Source of the DNA: Maricaulis sp048269565
Lineage (GTDB): Bacteria > Pseudomonadota > Alphaproteobacteria > Caulobacterales > Maricaulaceae
NCBI RefSeq assembly: GCF_048269565.1
Contig: NZ_JBLXIK010000001.1
Coordinates: 62,001 to 126,000, forward strand
Direction of reading: 5' to 3'
DNA: 64,000 bases
In this document: in pieces, positions 17,984-26,163 of the stretch
Layout of the letters: each line of letters opens with the position of its first letter
Numbering within the stretch: position 1 is the stretch's first letter
Notes under the pieces: model-generated
The model's input: only the letters and a program-made list of their open reading frames with translations
What the model was told of the DNA's origin: nothing
The model's database searches: none
Translations under genes and position numbers: made by a program

Positions 17984-18619
17984 ATGACCCAGGGGCCTCC
18001 CGAACAACTCGCTGCCGGCTATCGCCGGTTTCGCGCCACCAGTTACAAGGCGCAAAGCTCGCTCTACCAGGAGCTCAGCCAGGGACAGAAACCCCATACG
18101 CTGGTGATTGCCTGTTCCGACAGCCGTGTTGATCCTGTGCATATTTTCGGTGCGCGGCCGGGCGATCTTTTCGTCGTGCGAAATGTCGCCAACCTCGTGC
18201 CCCAGATTGATCTTGATGGCGGCCGCCACGGGGTTTCCGCGGCGCTGGAATTTGCGGTCGAGCAGCTGGCGGTCAAACATGTCGTGGTGATGGGGCATGG
18301 TCAGTGCGGCGGGATTGAAGCCTGCGCTGTCGGTCTCGACAAGCTGGAGAGCACCTTCCTCGGGCCCTGGCTGGAGCCGCTTGAGCCGACCCGCGAAGAG
18401 GTGCTCGCCAAGGTCGGCGAGGCCAGTCTGGCGACCGTCTGCGACCAAATGGAATTGCTCGCGGTGCAACAATCGGTCGGGCGCCTGCACCAGTTTCCCT
18501 TCGTCACTGCGGCGGTGAAGTCGCGGGGCATGCAATTGCATGGCGCCCGCTTTTCGATCGCGACCGGCATTCTGGAATGGATGCGGTCCGATGGTGTGTT
18601 TGAGCCGGTGGAACCGTGA
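17984..18619 (+). CDS. Beta-class carbonic anhydrase
   Basis: Zinc enzyme that interconverts CO2 and bicarbonate in the cytoplasm (211 residues). Zinc ligands C44, H105 and C108 are present in ACSDSRVDP and GHGQCGG. The catalytic Asp-Arg pair D46/R48 is also present. No signal peptide is seen. It follows a strong terminator and is probably monocistronic or leads the next gene, which starts 60 bp downstream. The name can or cynT could be used, but the sequence alone does not decide between subgroups. Confidence 0.94.
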   Translation: MTQGPPEQLAAGYRRFRATSYKAQSSLYQELSQGQKPHTLVIACSDSRVDPVHIFGARPGDLFVVRNVANLVPQIDLDGGRHGVSAALEFAVEQLAVKHVVVMGHGQCGGIEACAVGLDKLESTFLGPWLEPLEPTREEVLAKVGEASLATVCDQMELLAVQQSVGRLHQFPFVTAAVKSRGMQLHGARFSIATGILEWMRSDGVFEPVEP

Positions 18620-18679
18620 CCCGGTCAGGGCCAGTATCGCCCGAGACGTGAATCAGGTCCGGCCGGGAGGAAAGCCGCA

Positions 18680-19705
18680 GTGAGCAAAGCGCCGCAAATT
18701 GCCGCCGATCCCGCCTGGTTTCCCGATGCCCATGATGCCGGCAGCCACACGCTGCGCCTGAGCCGGATCAGCCGCAAGGCGCTGGCCGAGGAGGCGTTTC
18801 TTGATGATCGCTGGGATCGCTCGGCGGCCGAGCAGGCGGCCCATCCAGTCAGTGACTTTGCCGGTCTGCCACTGCCCAGACGCGCGCCCTGTTTCATCTG
18901 GCACACGGCATTTTGTGGCTCGACCCTGCTGGCGCGCTGTCTCGATAGGCCTGGCTCCAATCTCAGCCTGCGCGAACCAGCGGTGCTGATGAGCCTGGCC
19001 AACATGAAACGCACCCAGGGCGCCGAAGCACTCGGCCGCGAGCTGGGGCCGGTGTTGGCACTGCTCTCACGCCCATTCGTGTGGCGCGAACATGTGACGA
19101 TCAAGCCGACCAATACCGTCAACAACCTCGCCGGTGATGTCGCGCGTCTTCTGCCGCAGGCGCGGCACTTGCTGCTCTATTCCGATATCCGGGCCTTCCT
19201 GCTCTCCATCGCCAAGAAGGGCGAGCCGGGGCGGGCCTTCGCGCGGCAGCTGTTCACGATTTTCGCCATGGACGGCCATGCCATTGCCGGCACCGCGCCG
19301 CGCGAATTGCTGAAACTGACCGATTTGCAGATCGCGGCGCTGGTCTGGCACATGCAGCTGGCCAGCGTGCTTGAGGGCGCGCGCGCCGCCGGTGCCGGAC
19401 ATTTCGCCTCGCTGGATGGCGACCGCTTCCTGCAAGAGCCGGAGCCGGCGCTGAATGCGGTTGATGCCTTCTTCGGGCTCGGACTTGGGGCCGGCCACGC
19501 CCGCGAGCTGGTCGCCGGGCCGATATTCGCCCGCGATTCCAAGGACCCGGCCCAGGCCTATAGTGCTGCACGCCGCACCGAAGAGGCCGAACAGGCCGCG
19601 CGCGCGATCGGGCCATCGCTCGATGCGATTATCGAGTGGAGCTACGGTCTGTTCCCGGCCTCGCCGCGCGCCGGCGCCATGCCGCATCCTTTGCTGGCGA
19701 ACTGA
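18680..19705 (+). CDS. Sulfotransferase-like P-loop protein of unknown substrate
   Basis: The 341-residue product starts with GTG at 18680 after GGGAGG. The segment FIWHTAFCGSTLLARCL (about residues 74-90) resembles the 5'-phosphosulfate-binding loop of PAPS sulfotransferases, and a basic SIAKKGEPGRAFAR segment lies further along. The 3'-phosphate motif typical of classical sulfotransferases (RDGRD) is not obvious, so it is either a divergent member or another P-loop transferase. Two clear sulfotransferase genes lie at 31.9-33.5 kb. Substrate and pathway are unknown. Confidence 0.6.
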   Translation: MSKAPQIAADPAWFPDAHDAGSHTLRLSRISRKALAEEAFLDDRWDRSAAEQAAHPVSDFAGLPLPRRAPCFIWHTAFCGSTLLARCLDRPGSNLSLREPAVLMSLANMKRTQGAEALGRELGPVLALLSRPFVWREHVTIKPTNTVNNLAGDVARLLPQARHLLLYSDIRAFLLSIAKKGEPGRAFARQLFTIFAMDGHAIAGTAPRELLKLTDLQIAALVWHMQLASVLEGARAAGAGHFASLDGDRFLQEPEPALNAVDAFFGLGLGAGHARELVAGPIFARDSKDPAQAYSAARRTEEAEQAARAIGPSLDAIIEWSYGLFPASPRAGAMPHPLLAN

Positions 19706-19772
19706 TCCGGCTTGGGCCACACTGCCGTCCCGGCCATCCTTTGGAAATTCACAAGAAGGGAAGTCAACGCAC

Positions 19773-20780
19773 ATGAAACTCGCCTCGCTCAGAAACGGCC
19801 ATCGCGACGGAAAACTCGTTGTTGTATCAAAGGATCTGGCCTGGTGTACCGATGCCAGCCTGATCGCGCCGACGCTGCAGGCGGCGCTCGATGACTGGGC
19901 GCGCTGCGAGCCGGAATTGCGCACGCTGGCCGATCAGCTCGAGCGCGAAACGGTGCCGTCGGAGCGCTTCCATGAGCGCGACGCGCTCTCGCCCTTGCCG
20001 CGCGCCTATCAGTGGGCTGACGGTTCGGCCTACGTCAATCACGTCGAACTGGTGCGCAAGGCCCGCAATGCGGAAATGCCGGCGACCTTCTGGACCGACC
20101 CGCTGATGTATCAGGGCGGCTCCGATGCCTTCCTCGCCCCGCGCGACAATATCCCTCTCGGCGATGAGGCCTGGGGCTGTGACATGGAAGGCGAAGTGGC
20201 CGTCATCACCGGCGATGCGCCGGCGGGCTGCTCGCCCGACGAAGCCGCCAAGGCGATCCGTCTGGTGATGCTGGTCAATGATGTCTCCCTGCGCGGGCTG
20301 ATCCCGGGCGAACTGGCCAAGGGCTTCGGCTTCTTCCAGTCCAAGCCGCCCAGCGCCTTCTCACCCGTCGCCGTTACGCCGGACGAGCTGGGCGATGCCT
20401 GGGACGGCAAGAAGCTGCATGGCGAATTGCTGGTGAAATATAATGGCGAAATGTTCGGCAAGGCCGATTGCGGCACCGACATGACCTTCGATTTCGGTCA
20501 GCTGATCGCCCATCTCGCCAAGACGCGTCCGGTCACCGCCGGCACGATTGTCGGTTCGGGCACCGTCTCCAACAAGCTCGATGGCGGCCCCGGCAAGCCG
20601 ATCAGCGAAGGCGGGGTCGGCTATTCCTGCATCGCCGAGATCCGCATGATCGAGACGATCGAGAACGGCAAGCCCTCCACGCCCTTCATGAAATATGGCG
20701 ATACCGTCCGCATCTCGATGAAGGATGCCGCCGGGCATCTGATTTTCGGGGCGATCGAACAGGAAGTCGTCAAGGCCTGA
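19773..20780 (+). CDS. Fumarylacetoacetate hydrolase family protein
   Basis: Hydrolase of the FAH superfamily (335 residues) acting on beta-diketo or 2-keto-4-ene acids, possibly in aromatic amino acid breakdown. The N-terminal domain (MKLASLRNGHRDGKLVVVS) is typical of bacterial FAA-hydrolase proteins of this length. Metal and active-site segments include DMEGEVAVITGD and the C-terminal GTIVGSGTVSN and GYSCIAEIR. The ATG at 19773 follows AAGAAGGGAAG. No other tyrosine or homogentisate gene is nearby, so true fumarylacetoacetase activity is only possible. A strong terminator follows. Confidence 0.88.
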   Translation: MKLASLRNGHRDGKLVVVSKDLAWCTDASLIAPTLQAALDDWARCEPELRTLADQLERETVPSERFHERDALSPLPRAYQWADGSAYVNHVELVRKARNAEMPATFWTDPLMYQGGSDAFLAPRDNIPLGDEAWGCDMEGEVAVITGDAPAGCSPDEAAKAIRLVMLVNDVSLRGLIPGELAKGFGFFQSKPPSAFSPVAVTPDELGDAWDGKKLHGELLVKYNGEMFGKADCGTDMTFDFGQLIAHLAKTRPVTAGTIVGSGTVSNKLDGGPGKPISEGGVGYSCIAEIRMIETIENGKPSTPFMKYGDTVRISMKDAAGHLIFGAIEQEVVKA

Positions 20781-20816
20781 GACCGGCCCACACTGCAGAC
20801 ATGAGCCAGACACGAG

Positions 20817-20848
20817 AAGGCCAGGACCGTTACCGGTCCTGGCCTTTT
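20817..20848 (+). terminator. Rho-independent terminator after the FAH-family gene
   Basis: Perfect 13-bp stem AAGGCCAGGACCG / CGGTCCTGGCCTT with a TTAC loop, running into TTTT. It sits between the FAH-family gene and the convergent acyltransferase gene; the T-tract favours the + strand. Confidence 0.9.
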
Positions 20849-20870
20849 CATTTGAGAGATGGCGCCTGTG

Positions 20871-21935
20871 TCAGATGGCGCTGGCCGGGCGCGGCGCCGC
20901 TGTGACGGCCGGGCTGGCCTTGCGGCGTGATTTCAGGCCCAGCGCCAGCATGGGTGCGAAACCGCCGACCTGAAGTGTCAGCATCTGGAACACTATCGGT
21001 GCGCCGAGGCCGGCAATCATGCCCAGCGCCAGGCCGAGTGCCGGTTCGGGCATGCCGATGAAGTTGTAGACCATCTGCAGGCCGAGCGCGCCGAACATGT
21101 GGTAGAGATAGATCGAGAAGGAATACTGGCCGACCCAGGCCAGCGGCGCGATGGTGAAGCGGTGCATGATCAGCGCACCGGAGAAGCACAGGCCCAGGCC
21201 GAGCGCCACGAAGTCGCGGCGCAGCAGCTCATGGCCCGGATCGGAGAGCACGATATAGGCGTGCACCGCGAACATCGTGACCAGGCCGCCGACCAGCACG
21301 GTCGAGACCAGTCGCCGCGGCAGCTCACCCACCTTGGCCAGTTCCATCCGGTTGATCACCAGACCGAGCGCGAAGAAGGGCGCCAGATAGGGCGTGTGGA
21401 AGAAGGAGAACAGTTTGATCTCGCCGCCGAAGGGCGTCAGGAACAGGACCGAGCTGACCGCAAGGAAGCCGACGGCGACCTGCAGCGGCGCGCGTGGCCA
21501 GATCCAGTCCAGTGCCGCGATCACCAGGAAGATGGTCAGGATCGAGTGCAGGAACCAGAAATGCGCATAGGGTTCCAGATAGACCTGCCAGAAATCACCC
21601 AGCGGCACGGCGAAGGCACCGCCGAGCACGGTGTTGACGACCGCAAAGGCCGTCGCGGCGAACAGATAGGGCAGAACCAGGCGGCGCGCCTTGCCGGTCA
21701 GGAATTTGCCACCTTCGCCGCGGCGGATCGGGCGATAGCCATAGACAAAGCCTGACAGCATCGCGAACAGCGGCATGCGCAGATGGAAGAACAGGGCCGA
21801 GAACATGGCGAAGGGGTGATCCCAGTCGAGGCGCAGGCCGTGTTCGGGCGCTTCACCGATAACGTGGAAGGCCACCAGCAGGACGCAGGCGAGCCCGCGC
21901 AGCGTATCGATTCCCATATTGCGATTCGTGCTCAT
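20871..21935 (-). CDS. Acyltransferase 3 family membrane protein
   Basis: Integral membrane O-acyltransferase (354 residues, about ten helices) of the OafA/NodX type, which transfers acetyl or other acyl groups to surface polysaccharides or lipids. The start region GIDTLRGLACVLLVAFHV contains the family's conserved R and catalytic-type H, and FFHLRMPLFAMLSGFVYGY follows. The ATG at 21935 (MSTNRN) has GGAG upstream on that strand; in-frame ATGs at 21950 and further upstream are less well placed. No glycan cluster adjoins it, so the acceptor is unknown. Confidence 0.88.
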   Translation of the reverse strand: MSTNRNMGIDTLRGLACVLLVAFHVIGEAPEHGLRLDWDHPFAMFSALFFHLRMPLFAMLSGFVYGYRPIRRGEGGKFLTGKARRLVLPYLFAATAFAVVNTVLGGAFAVPLGDFWQVYLEPYAHFWFLHSILTIFLVIAALDWIWPRAPLQVAVGFLAVSSVLFLTPFGGEIKLFSFFHTPYLAPFFALGLVINRMELAKVGELPRRLVSTVLVGGLVTMFAVHAYIVLSDPGHELLRRDFVALGLGLCFSGALIMHRFTIAPLAWVGQYSFSIYLYHMFGALGLQMVYNFIGMPEPALGLALGMIAGLGAPIVFQMLTLQVGGFAPMLALGLKSRRKASPAVTAAPRPASAI

Positions 21936-22066
21936 CAATCTGGCTCCCATGGCGCGCGTCGGATGTCTCAATCCGGGGATATGCGCCAAACACAGCAAGT
22001 CGCAGGCCAGACAGGCGCGAAAATCGCGGTCGGGTGCGGGGCAGTGGAAACAGGGTTTATGCCCGG

Positions 22067-22402
22067 TTAATTCGACACTTGCGGCAGGTCTCTGAGGATG
22101 TAGCGGGTGCCGTCAAACGCCTCGAAAGCCTCGTCGATCTGCGGGTGGCTGACCGGTCCGTTCTCGGCGTCGGGCAGCAGGTTCTGCTCGGAGACATAGG
22201 CGCCGTAATAGCTGTCCTCATTCTCGGCCAGCAGGTGGTAGAAGGGCTGGTCGCGATCGGGGCGCACCTCTTCGGGGATGGCCTGGTACCATTCCTCGGT
22301 ATTGGAGAATTCCGCATCGACATCGACGACGACACCGCGGAACGGGTAGAGGCGGTGGCGGACGATATCGCCGAGTCCGAATTTGGCTTCACGCATTTCC
22401 AT
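22067..22402 (-). CDS. hspQ: Heat shock protein HspQ (YccV-like, hemimethylated-DNA-binding family)
   Basis: Small protein of 111 residues; HspQ in enterobacteria acts as a specificity factor for Lon protease. The signature AKFGLGDIVRHRLYPFRGVV opens the fold and WYQAIPEEVRPDRDQPFYH, AYVSEQNL complete the family pattern. The start at 22402 (MEMREAK) gives a length typical for the family (about 105), with only a weak AGGG site upstream. It is divergent from ppx. Confidence 0.9.
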   Translation of the reverse strand: MEMREAKFGLGDIVRHRLYPFRGVVVDVDAEFSNTEEWYQAIPEEVRPDRDQPFYHLLAENEDSYYGAYVSEQNLLPDAENGPVSHPQIDEAFEAFDGTRYILRDLPQVSN

Positions 22403-22607
22403 CGCAACACTTTGAACCCTGCCGGTTAATTTCCTGTGGGCCAATCGCAGTCGCCGCGGCGAGTGCGCCGGGCCCGCGCGGCCCCTGATTGCGTTACGCC
22501 GCCTTGCGGCGTGGTGGAAGACGGGTATGCTGAACATGAAAAGAAAATTGGGCCAGATCGTGATGCGCCGGCCTTTGCAGGCGCTCCGTACTGGCGAAAG
22601 GACTGAC

Positions 22608-23708
22608 ATGGCGGAGCCTTCGCCCCCGGAAAGCCCGGGGACCGGATCCGCCGCACGCAAGCGGGGCGGACGGCGCAGGCCTGCCGCTCCAGTGTACGGC
22701 GCGATCGATCTGGGTACGAATAATTGCCGTATGCTGGTGGCGCAACGCACCAGTGGCGGCTTTCAGGTGATTGATGCCTTCTCCCGCGTCGTCCGGCTGG
22801 GCGAGGGGCTCAATGCCCATGGTGTGCTGTCGCAGGGCGCCATGGACCGTGCCGTCGAGGCCCTGCGCATCTGTGCCGACAAGCTCGGCCGCCACGCCCA
22901 GATCCGCCACCGCGCCATCGCCACCCAGGCCTGCCGTGAAGCCAGCAATGGCGTTGAATTTCTCGAACGCGTGAAGGCCGAAACCGGCATCGCCTTCGAC
23001 CTCATCACCCCGGAGGAAGAGGCGCGCCTGGCCCTGCATGGCTGTCTCGACCTGCTCGATGAGGCCAAGGATGCCGCCCTGGTGATCGATATCGGCGGCG
23101 GCTCGACCGAATTGTCCTGGGTTGACCTGGCCGCCTGGCGTGAGCGCGGCGGCCTCAAGAGCGGCGGCCGTCCGCCGGTGCGCTCCTGGACCTCGACCCC
23201 GGTCGGTGTTGTCACCCTGGCCGAGCGCTTTCCCGAACGCGAGGACCGCCAAGCCTGGTATAACGACATGAAAGCCTATGTCCGCCAGCTGATGAAAACG
23301 CCGCGCGGCGCCCGCTCGATGCGGCCGATCTTCACCGAAGGCCGGGCGCATCTGGTCGGCACTTCCGGCACGGTGACCTCGATTGCCGGCGTACATCTGC
23401 GCCTGCCGCGCTATGAACGCTCCAAGGTCGACGGTCTGTGGATGAGCTGTGCCGAGGCCGAGGCGGCCTGTACGCGGCTGCGCGATCTCGATCTGGCCGG
23501 GCGATCGCTGGAGCCGACCATCGGTCATGACCGCGCCGAGCTGGTACTGGCGGGCTGTGCGATATATGAAGCGGTGGCCGAGCTGTGGCCGGCGGATAAC
23601 CTACGCGTCGGTGATCGTGGTCTGCGCGAAGGCCTGTTGCTCAACCTGATGCGGCGCACCAAATCGCGCCGCCGCCGCAAGAAATCGCCAGGAGCGACCA
23701 GCACATGA
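22608..23708 (+). CDS. Ppx/GppA family exopolyphosphatase/pentaphosphatase
   Basis: Phosphatase of the ASKHA fold (366 residues) that hydrolyses polyphosphate or pppGpp. The phosphate-1 loop is YGAIDLGTNNCRMLV, the second loop is VIDIGGGSTEL, and GTSGTVTSIAG corresponds to the adenosine-side loop. It is shorter than E. coli Ppx (513), lacking the C-terminal HD-like domain, as is common in alphaproteobacteria. The ATG at 22608 follows GAAAGGA; the arginine-rich leader before YGAIDLG is low complexity. The stop overlaps rlmE by 4 bp. Confidence 0.9.
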   Translation: MAEPSPPESPGTGSAARKRGGRRRPAAPVYGAIDLGTNNCRMLVAQRTSGGFQVIDAFSRVVRLGEGLNAHGVLSQGAMDRAVEALRICADKLGRHAQIRHRAIATQACREASNGVEFLERVKAETGIAFDLITPEEEARLALHGCLDLLDEAKDAALVIDIGGGSTELSWVDLAAWRERGGLKSGGRPPVRSWTSTPVGVVTLAERFPEREDRQAWYNDMKAYVRQLMKTPRGARSMRPIFTEGRAHLVGTSGTVTSIAGVHLRLPRYERSKVDGLWMSCAEAEAACTRLRDLDLAGRSLEPTIGHDRAELVLAGCAIYEAVAELWPADNLRVGDRGLREGLLLNLMRRTKSRRRRKKSPGATST

Positions 23709-24469
23709 GTGGACCTTCGGACGAAGACGACAACAAGCCGGCCGGTGATACGCCGCCGGTTGACGACAACAAGCGCCGCCGCCGTGTCGGCGGGCCGGTC
23801 ACCAAGGGCGGTGACAGCCGCGCCTCGAAACAGATGTTCGAGCGCGTCAAGACCGCGCGCGGCCGCAAGACCTCGTCGAAGAACTGGCTGCAGCGCCAGC
23901 TCAATGACCCCTATGTCAAGAAAGCCCAGATGGAGGGCTATCGCTCCCGTGCCGCCTACAAGCTGATCGAGCTCGATGAGCGTTTCCATTTTATCCGTCC
24001 GGGCATGCGCATTGTCGATCTCGGCTCGGCGCCGGGCGGCTGGCTGCAGGTCTGCGTCAAGAAGGGCGTGGCCGAGGTGATCGGTATCGATCTCCTGCCG
24101 ATTGATCCGATTGATGGTGCGACGATTTTCGAGAAAGATTTCACCGAGGACGACGCGCCCGACATGGTCAAGGCCGCGATGGGCGGACCGGCCGATGGCG
24201 TCATCTCCGATCTGGCGCCCTGGACCACCGGCCACAAGAATACCGACCATGTCCGCATTGTCGGCCTGGTCGAACTGGCGGCGCTGTTCGCGTTTGAAAC
24301 CCTCAAGCCGGGCGGTTTCTTCATCGCCAAGGTCTTCCAGGGCGGCGCCGAGGGGGAACTGCTCGAACAGCTCAAGCAGAAATTCGCCAAGGTCCGCCAT
24401 TTCAAGCCCGCCTCCAGCCGCTCGGAAAGCGCCGAAACGTTTTTGATTGCGATGGGGTTTAAAGGCTGA
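23705..24469 (+). CDS. rlmE: 23S rRNA (uridine-2'-O-)-methyltransferase RlmE (FtsJ/RrmJ)
   Basis: Heat-shock-linked enzyme that methylates the 2'-OH of U2552 in 23S rRNA in the assembled 50S subunit. The SAM site is IVDLGSAPGGWLQV. The K-D-K-E catalytic tetrad is visible as K in RSRAAYKLIE, D in SDLAPWTTGH, K in FIAKVFQGG and E in SESAETF. At 254 residues it is longer than the E. coli protein (209) through a basic, disordered N-terminal extension of about 50 residues. It is co-translated with ppx through an ATGA overlap. Confidence 0.95.
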   Translation: MSGPSDEDDNKPAGDTPPVDDNKRRRRVGGPVTKGGDSRASKQMFERVKTARGRKTSSKNWLQRQLNDPYVKKAQMEGYRSRAAYKLIELDERFHFIRPGMRIVDLGSAPGGWLQVCVKKGVAEVIGIDLLPIDPIDGATIFEKDFTEDDAPDMVKAAMGGPADGVISDLAPWTTGHKNTDHVRIVGLVELAALFAFETLKPGGFFIAKVFQGGAEGELLEQLKQKFAKVRHFKPASSRSESAETFLIAMGFKG

Positions 24470-24497
24470 ACCCCTGAGGGCGACACCATTTCCGACC

Positions 24498-24953
24498 TCA
24501 AACCGTCGGCTTGTCCCCCAGCAAATACCGCGGCCCCGCGCCAAGCCGGGCGGCGCGATCGTCCGGATTGTAGAGGGCGCATTTTTCCAGCGACAGGCAG
24601 CCGCAACCGATACAGCCATCGAGCCGGTCGCGCAGGGCGGTGAGGCGCGTGATGCGTTCCTCCAGCGCGTCGCGGAAGCTGGCGCTGATCTTCGCCCAGT
24701 CGGCGGCGGTCGGGGTGCGGCCTTCGGGCAGGGTGGCGAGGCGCTCGCCGATCTCCTGGATCGAGAAGCCCAATTGCTGCGCGATCAGCACGAAGGAGAG
24801 GCGGCGCACATCGGAGCGCACAAAGCGCCGCTGGCCGCCGGCATTGCGTCCGGCGCGGATCAGCCCCCTGGCCTCGTAAAACCGCACCGCCGAGACGGAG
24901 ACGCCGACCCGTGCGGCGAGTTTGCCGATCGGAATGAGGTCCGTTGCACGCAT
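24498..24953 (-). CDS. soxR: Redox-sensitive transcriptional activator SoxR
   Basis: MerR-family [2Fe-2S] sensor (151 residues) that activates promoters when its cluster is oxidised by redox-cycling drugs or superoxide. The N-terminal MerR helix-turn-helix is GKLAARVGVSVSAVRFYE, followed by the GQRRF wing and a dimerisation helix. The cluster ligands C114, C117, C119 and C125 form C-x2-C-x-C-x5-C (CIGCGCLSLEKC), the exact SoxR pattern. It is divergent from a glyoxalase-like gene with a SoxR box between them. No soxS is present, as usual outside enterobacteria. Confidence 0.95.
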   Translation of the reverse strand: MRATDLIPIGKLAARVGVSVSAVRFYEARGLIRAGRNAGGQRRFVRSDVRRLSFVLIAQQLGFSIQEIGERLATLPEGRTPTAADWAKISASFRDALEERITRLTALRDRLDGCIGCGCLSLEKCALYNPDDRAARLGAGPRYLLGDKPTV

Positions 24954-24988
24954 GGTTTCCGTCCCCCGGTTTGGCTGCAAACAATAGC

Positions 24989-25019
24989 TTGACCTCAACT
25001 TAAGTTGAGCAATTACGCT
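24989..25019 (+). promoter_or_regulatory. SoxR operator within a 19-bp-spacer promoter
   Basis: The 18-bp near-perfect palindrome CCTCAACTTAAGTTGAGC (24993-25010) resembles the known SoxR box, CCTCAAGTTAACTTGAGG. It lies between a TTGACC -35 element (24989-24994) and a TACGCT -10-like element (25014-25019), which are 19 bp apart. That stretched spacing is the hallmark of MerR-family activated promoters. It faces the glyoxalase-like gene and lies 40-57 bp from the soxR start, so autoregulation is also possible. Confidence 0.85.
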
Positions 25020-25100
25020 TGGCAAATCGACCGGCCCATCGCTCGAATCCATTGCTTGAATCGGGGGCCGGCATTTGCACGCGTCAGAAAAGGAAATCCC

Positions 25101-25487
25101 ATGACGACAGGCCTGCTGGAACACGTCAATTTCACCGTCGCCAATCCGCCCGAAACCGCCGCCATGCTGTGCGACCTGTTCGGCTGGCACATCCGCTGGA
25201 GCGGCCCCTCGGCCAATGGCGGCCACACCGTCCATGTCGGCACGGATGACCAGTATCTCGCACTCTACGGCGCCAGAACGCCCGAGTCGGCCGACGCACG
25301 CAGCGCCGCCCGCCAGGCCAATCTCAACCATGTCGCCATCCTCGTCGACGATCTCGACGCCACCGAGGCCCGCGTTCTCGCCGCCGGCTATCAGAGCGAA
25401 AATCACGGCAATTACGAGCCGGGCCGGCGCTTCTATTTCTACGACGGCAACGGGATCGAGTTTGAGGTGGTGAGCTATGCGGCTTGA
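25101..25487 (+). CDS. Glyoxalase/bleomycin-resistance superfamily (VOC) protein, probable SoxR target
   Basis: Small VOC-fold protein (128 residues) with two beta-alpha-beta-beta-beta halves, starting at LLEHVNFTVANP and NLNHVAILVDDL. Metal-ligand-like residues are H in EHVNF, H in NHVAI and E in NGIEFEVVSY. The exact reaction (lyase, dioxygenase or drug binding) is not readable. The ATG at 25101 follows AAAAGGAAA. A SoxR-type promoter lies just upstream, so it is probably induced by redox-cycling compounds. Confidence 0.85.
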   Translation: MTTGLLEHVNFTVANPPETAAMLCDLFGWHIRWSGPSANGGHTVHVGTDDQYLALYGARTPESADARSAARQANLNHVAILVDDLDATEARVLAAGYQSENHGNYEPGRRFYFYDGNGIEFEVVSYAA

Positions 25488-25557
25488 GGGGTGAGAGGGG
25501 CTCTGCCCGGCATCGGCCGGCTTCCGCCAGACACAACCCCCAACACCAACCCACCAT

Positions 25558-25655
25558 CTTCCCCCGGAGGAGCGCAGCGAATTCCGGGGCGTGCCGGAGG
25601 ATTGGAGTCTGGCTGGATTCCCCTCAGGCAGGCCCCGGAACAGGTCCGGGGGAAG
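25558..25655. repeat. Nested palindromic intergenic element
   Basis: In the 229-bp gap between the glyoxalase-like gene and the DUF1304 gene, an outer perfect 11-bp inverted repeat CTTCCCCCGGA (25558-25568) / TCCGGGGGAAG (25645-25655) encloses an inner perfect 9-bp repeat TTCCGGGGC (25582-25590) / GCCCCGGAA (25632-25640). The sequence GCGCAGCGAATTCCGGGG resembles GCGCAGATCCGGG in the element at 27.7 kb, so both may belong to one dispersed family. No open reading frame of interest lies inside. Confidence 0.75.
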
Positions 25656-25716
25656 TCGCTTGTTGTTCGTTTTGAAGGAGCCGGGCTCTGCGCGCCGGGG
25701 TATTCCCGCACCGCGT

Positions 25717-26100
25717 CTAAGCCCCGCGAAAACTCAGTCGCCGCGGCTTCCAGCCGAAGCTCAGCACCAGCGCCGCCGCCGCCGGGGCCGCCTGGATATA
25801 GGCGATGGCCGGGCTCACCGTGATCGCGCCATAAACTCCCGCCGCGATGACGCAGAGCAGGAAGAAGCGCAGGAATTCGCGATTGCCGCGCAGCACGCTC
25901 CAGACCAGTCCGGCGGCGAGAAAGCCGTTATACAGGCCCTGATTGGCGGCGAGGGTGGCGGTCTGTGCGGCCTGTTCGGCTGTGAGGCCGAAGACCTGCA
26001 TCCCGGCTTCTTCCTGCCAGAGGAACATCTCCAGCACCAGAAAGCCGGCATGCTCGATGGCGACGATCAATGCCGCGACAATGGCCAGTATCCGCATCAT
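25717..26100 (-). CDS. DUF1304 domain-containing small membrane protein
   Basis: Membrane protein of 127 residues with four predicted helices, matching the DUF1304 pattern: an early VAIEHAGFLVLEMFLW segment and the conserved NQGLYNGFLAAGLVW segment. No function is established for the family. Start is at 26100 or the adjacent in-frame ATG at 26097. It is transcribed in the same direction as the metal-dependent hydrolase gene upstream (63-bp gap). Confidence 0.85.
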   Translation of the reverse strand: MMRILAIVAALIVAIEHAGFLVLEMFLWQEEAGMQVFGLTAEQAAQTATLAANQGLYNGFLAAGLVWSVLRGNREFLRFFLLCVIAAGVYGAITVSPAIAYIQAAPAAAALVLSFGWKPRRLSFRGA

Positions 26101-26163
26101 GGCGCTCCCCGTGCTGCCTGTCGGGAAACCACAGCACGCGCGGTGCGGCCGGGCAAGCGCTAA

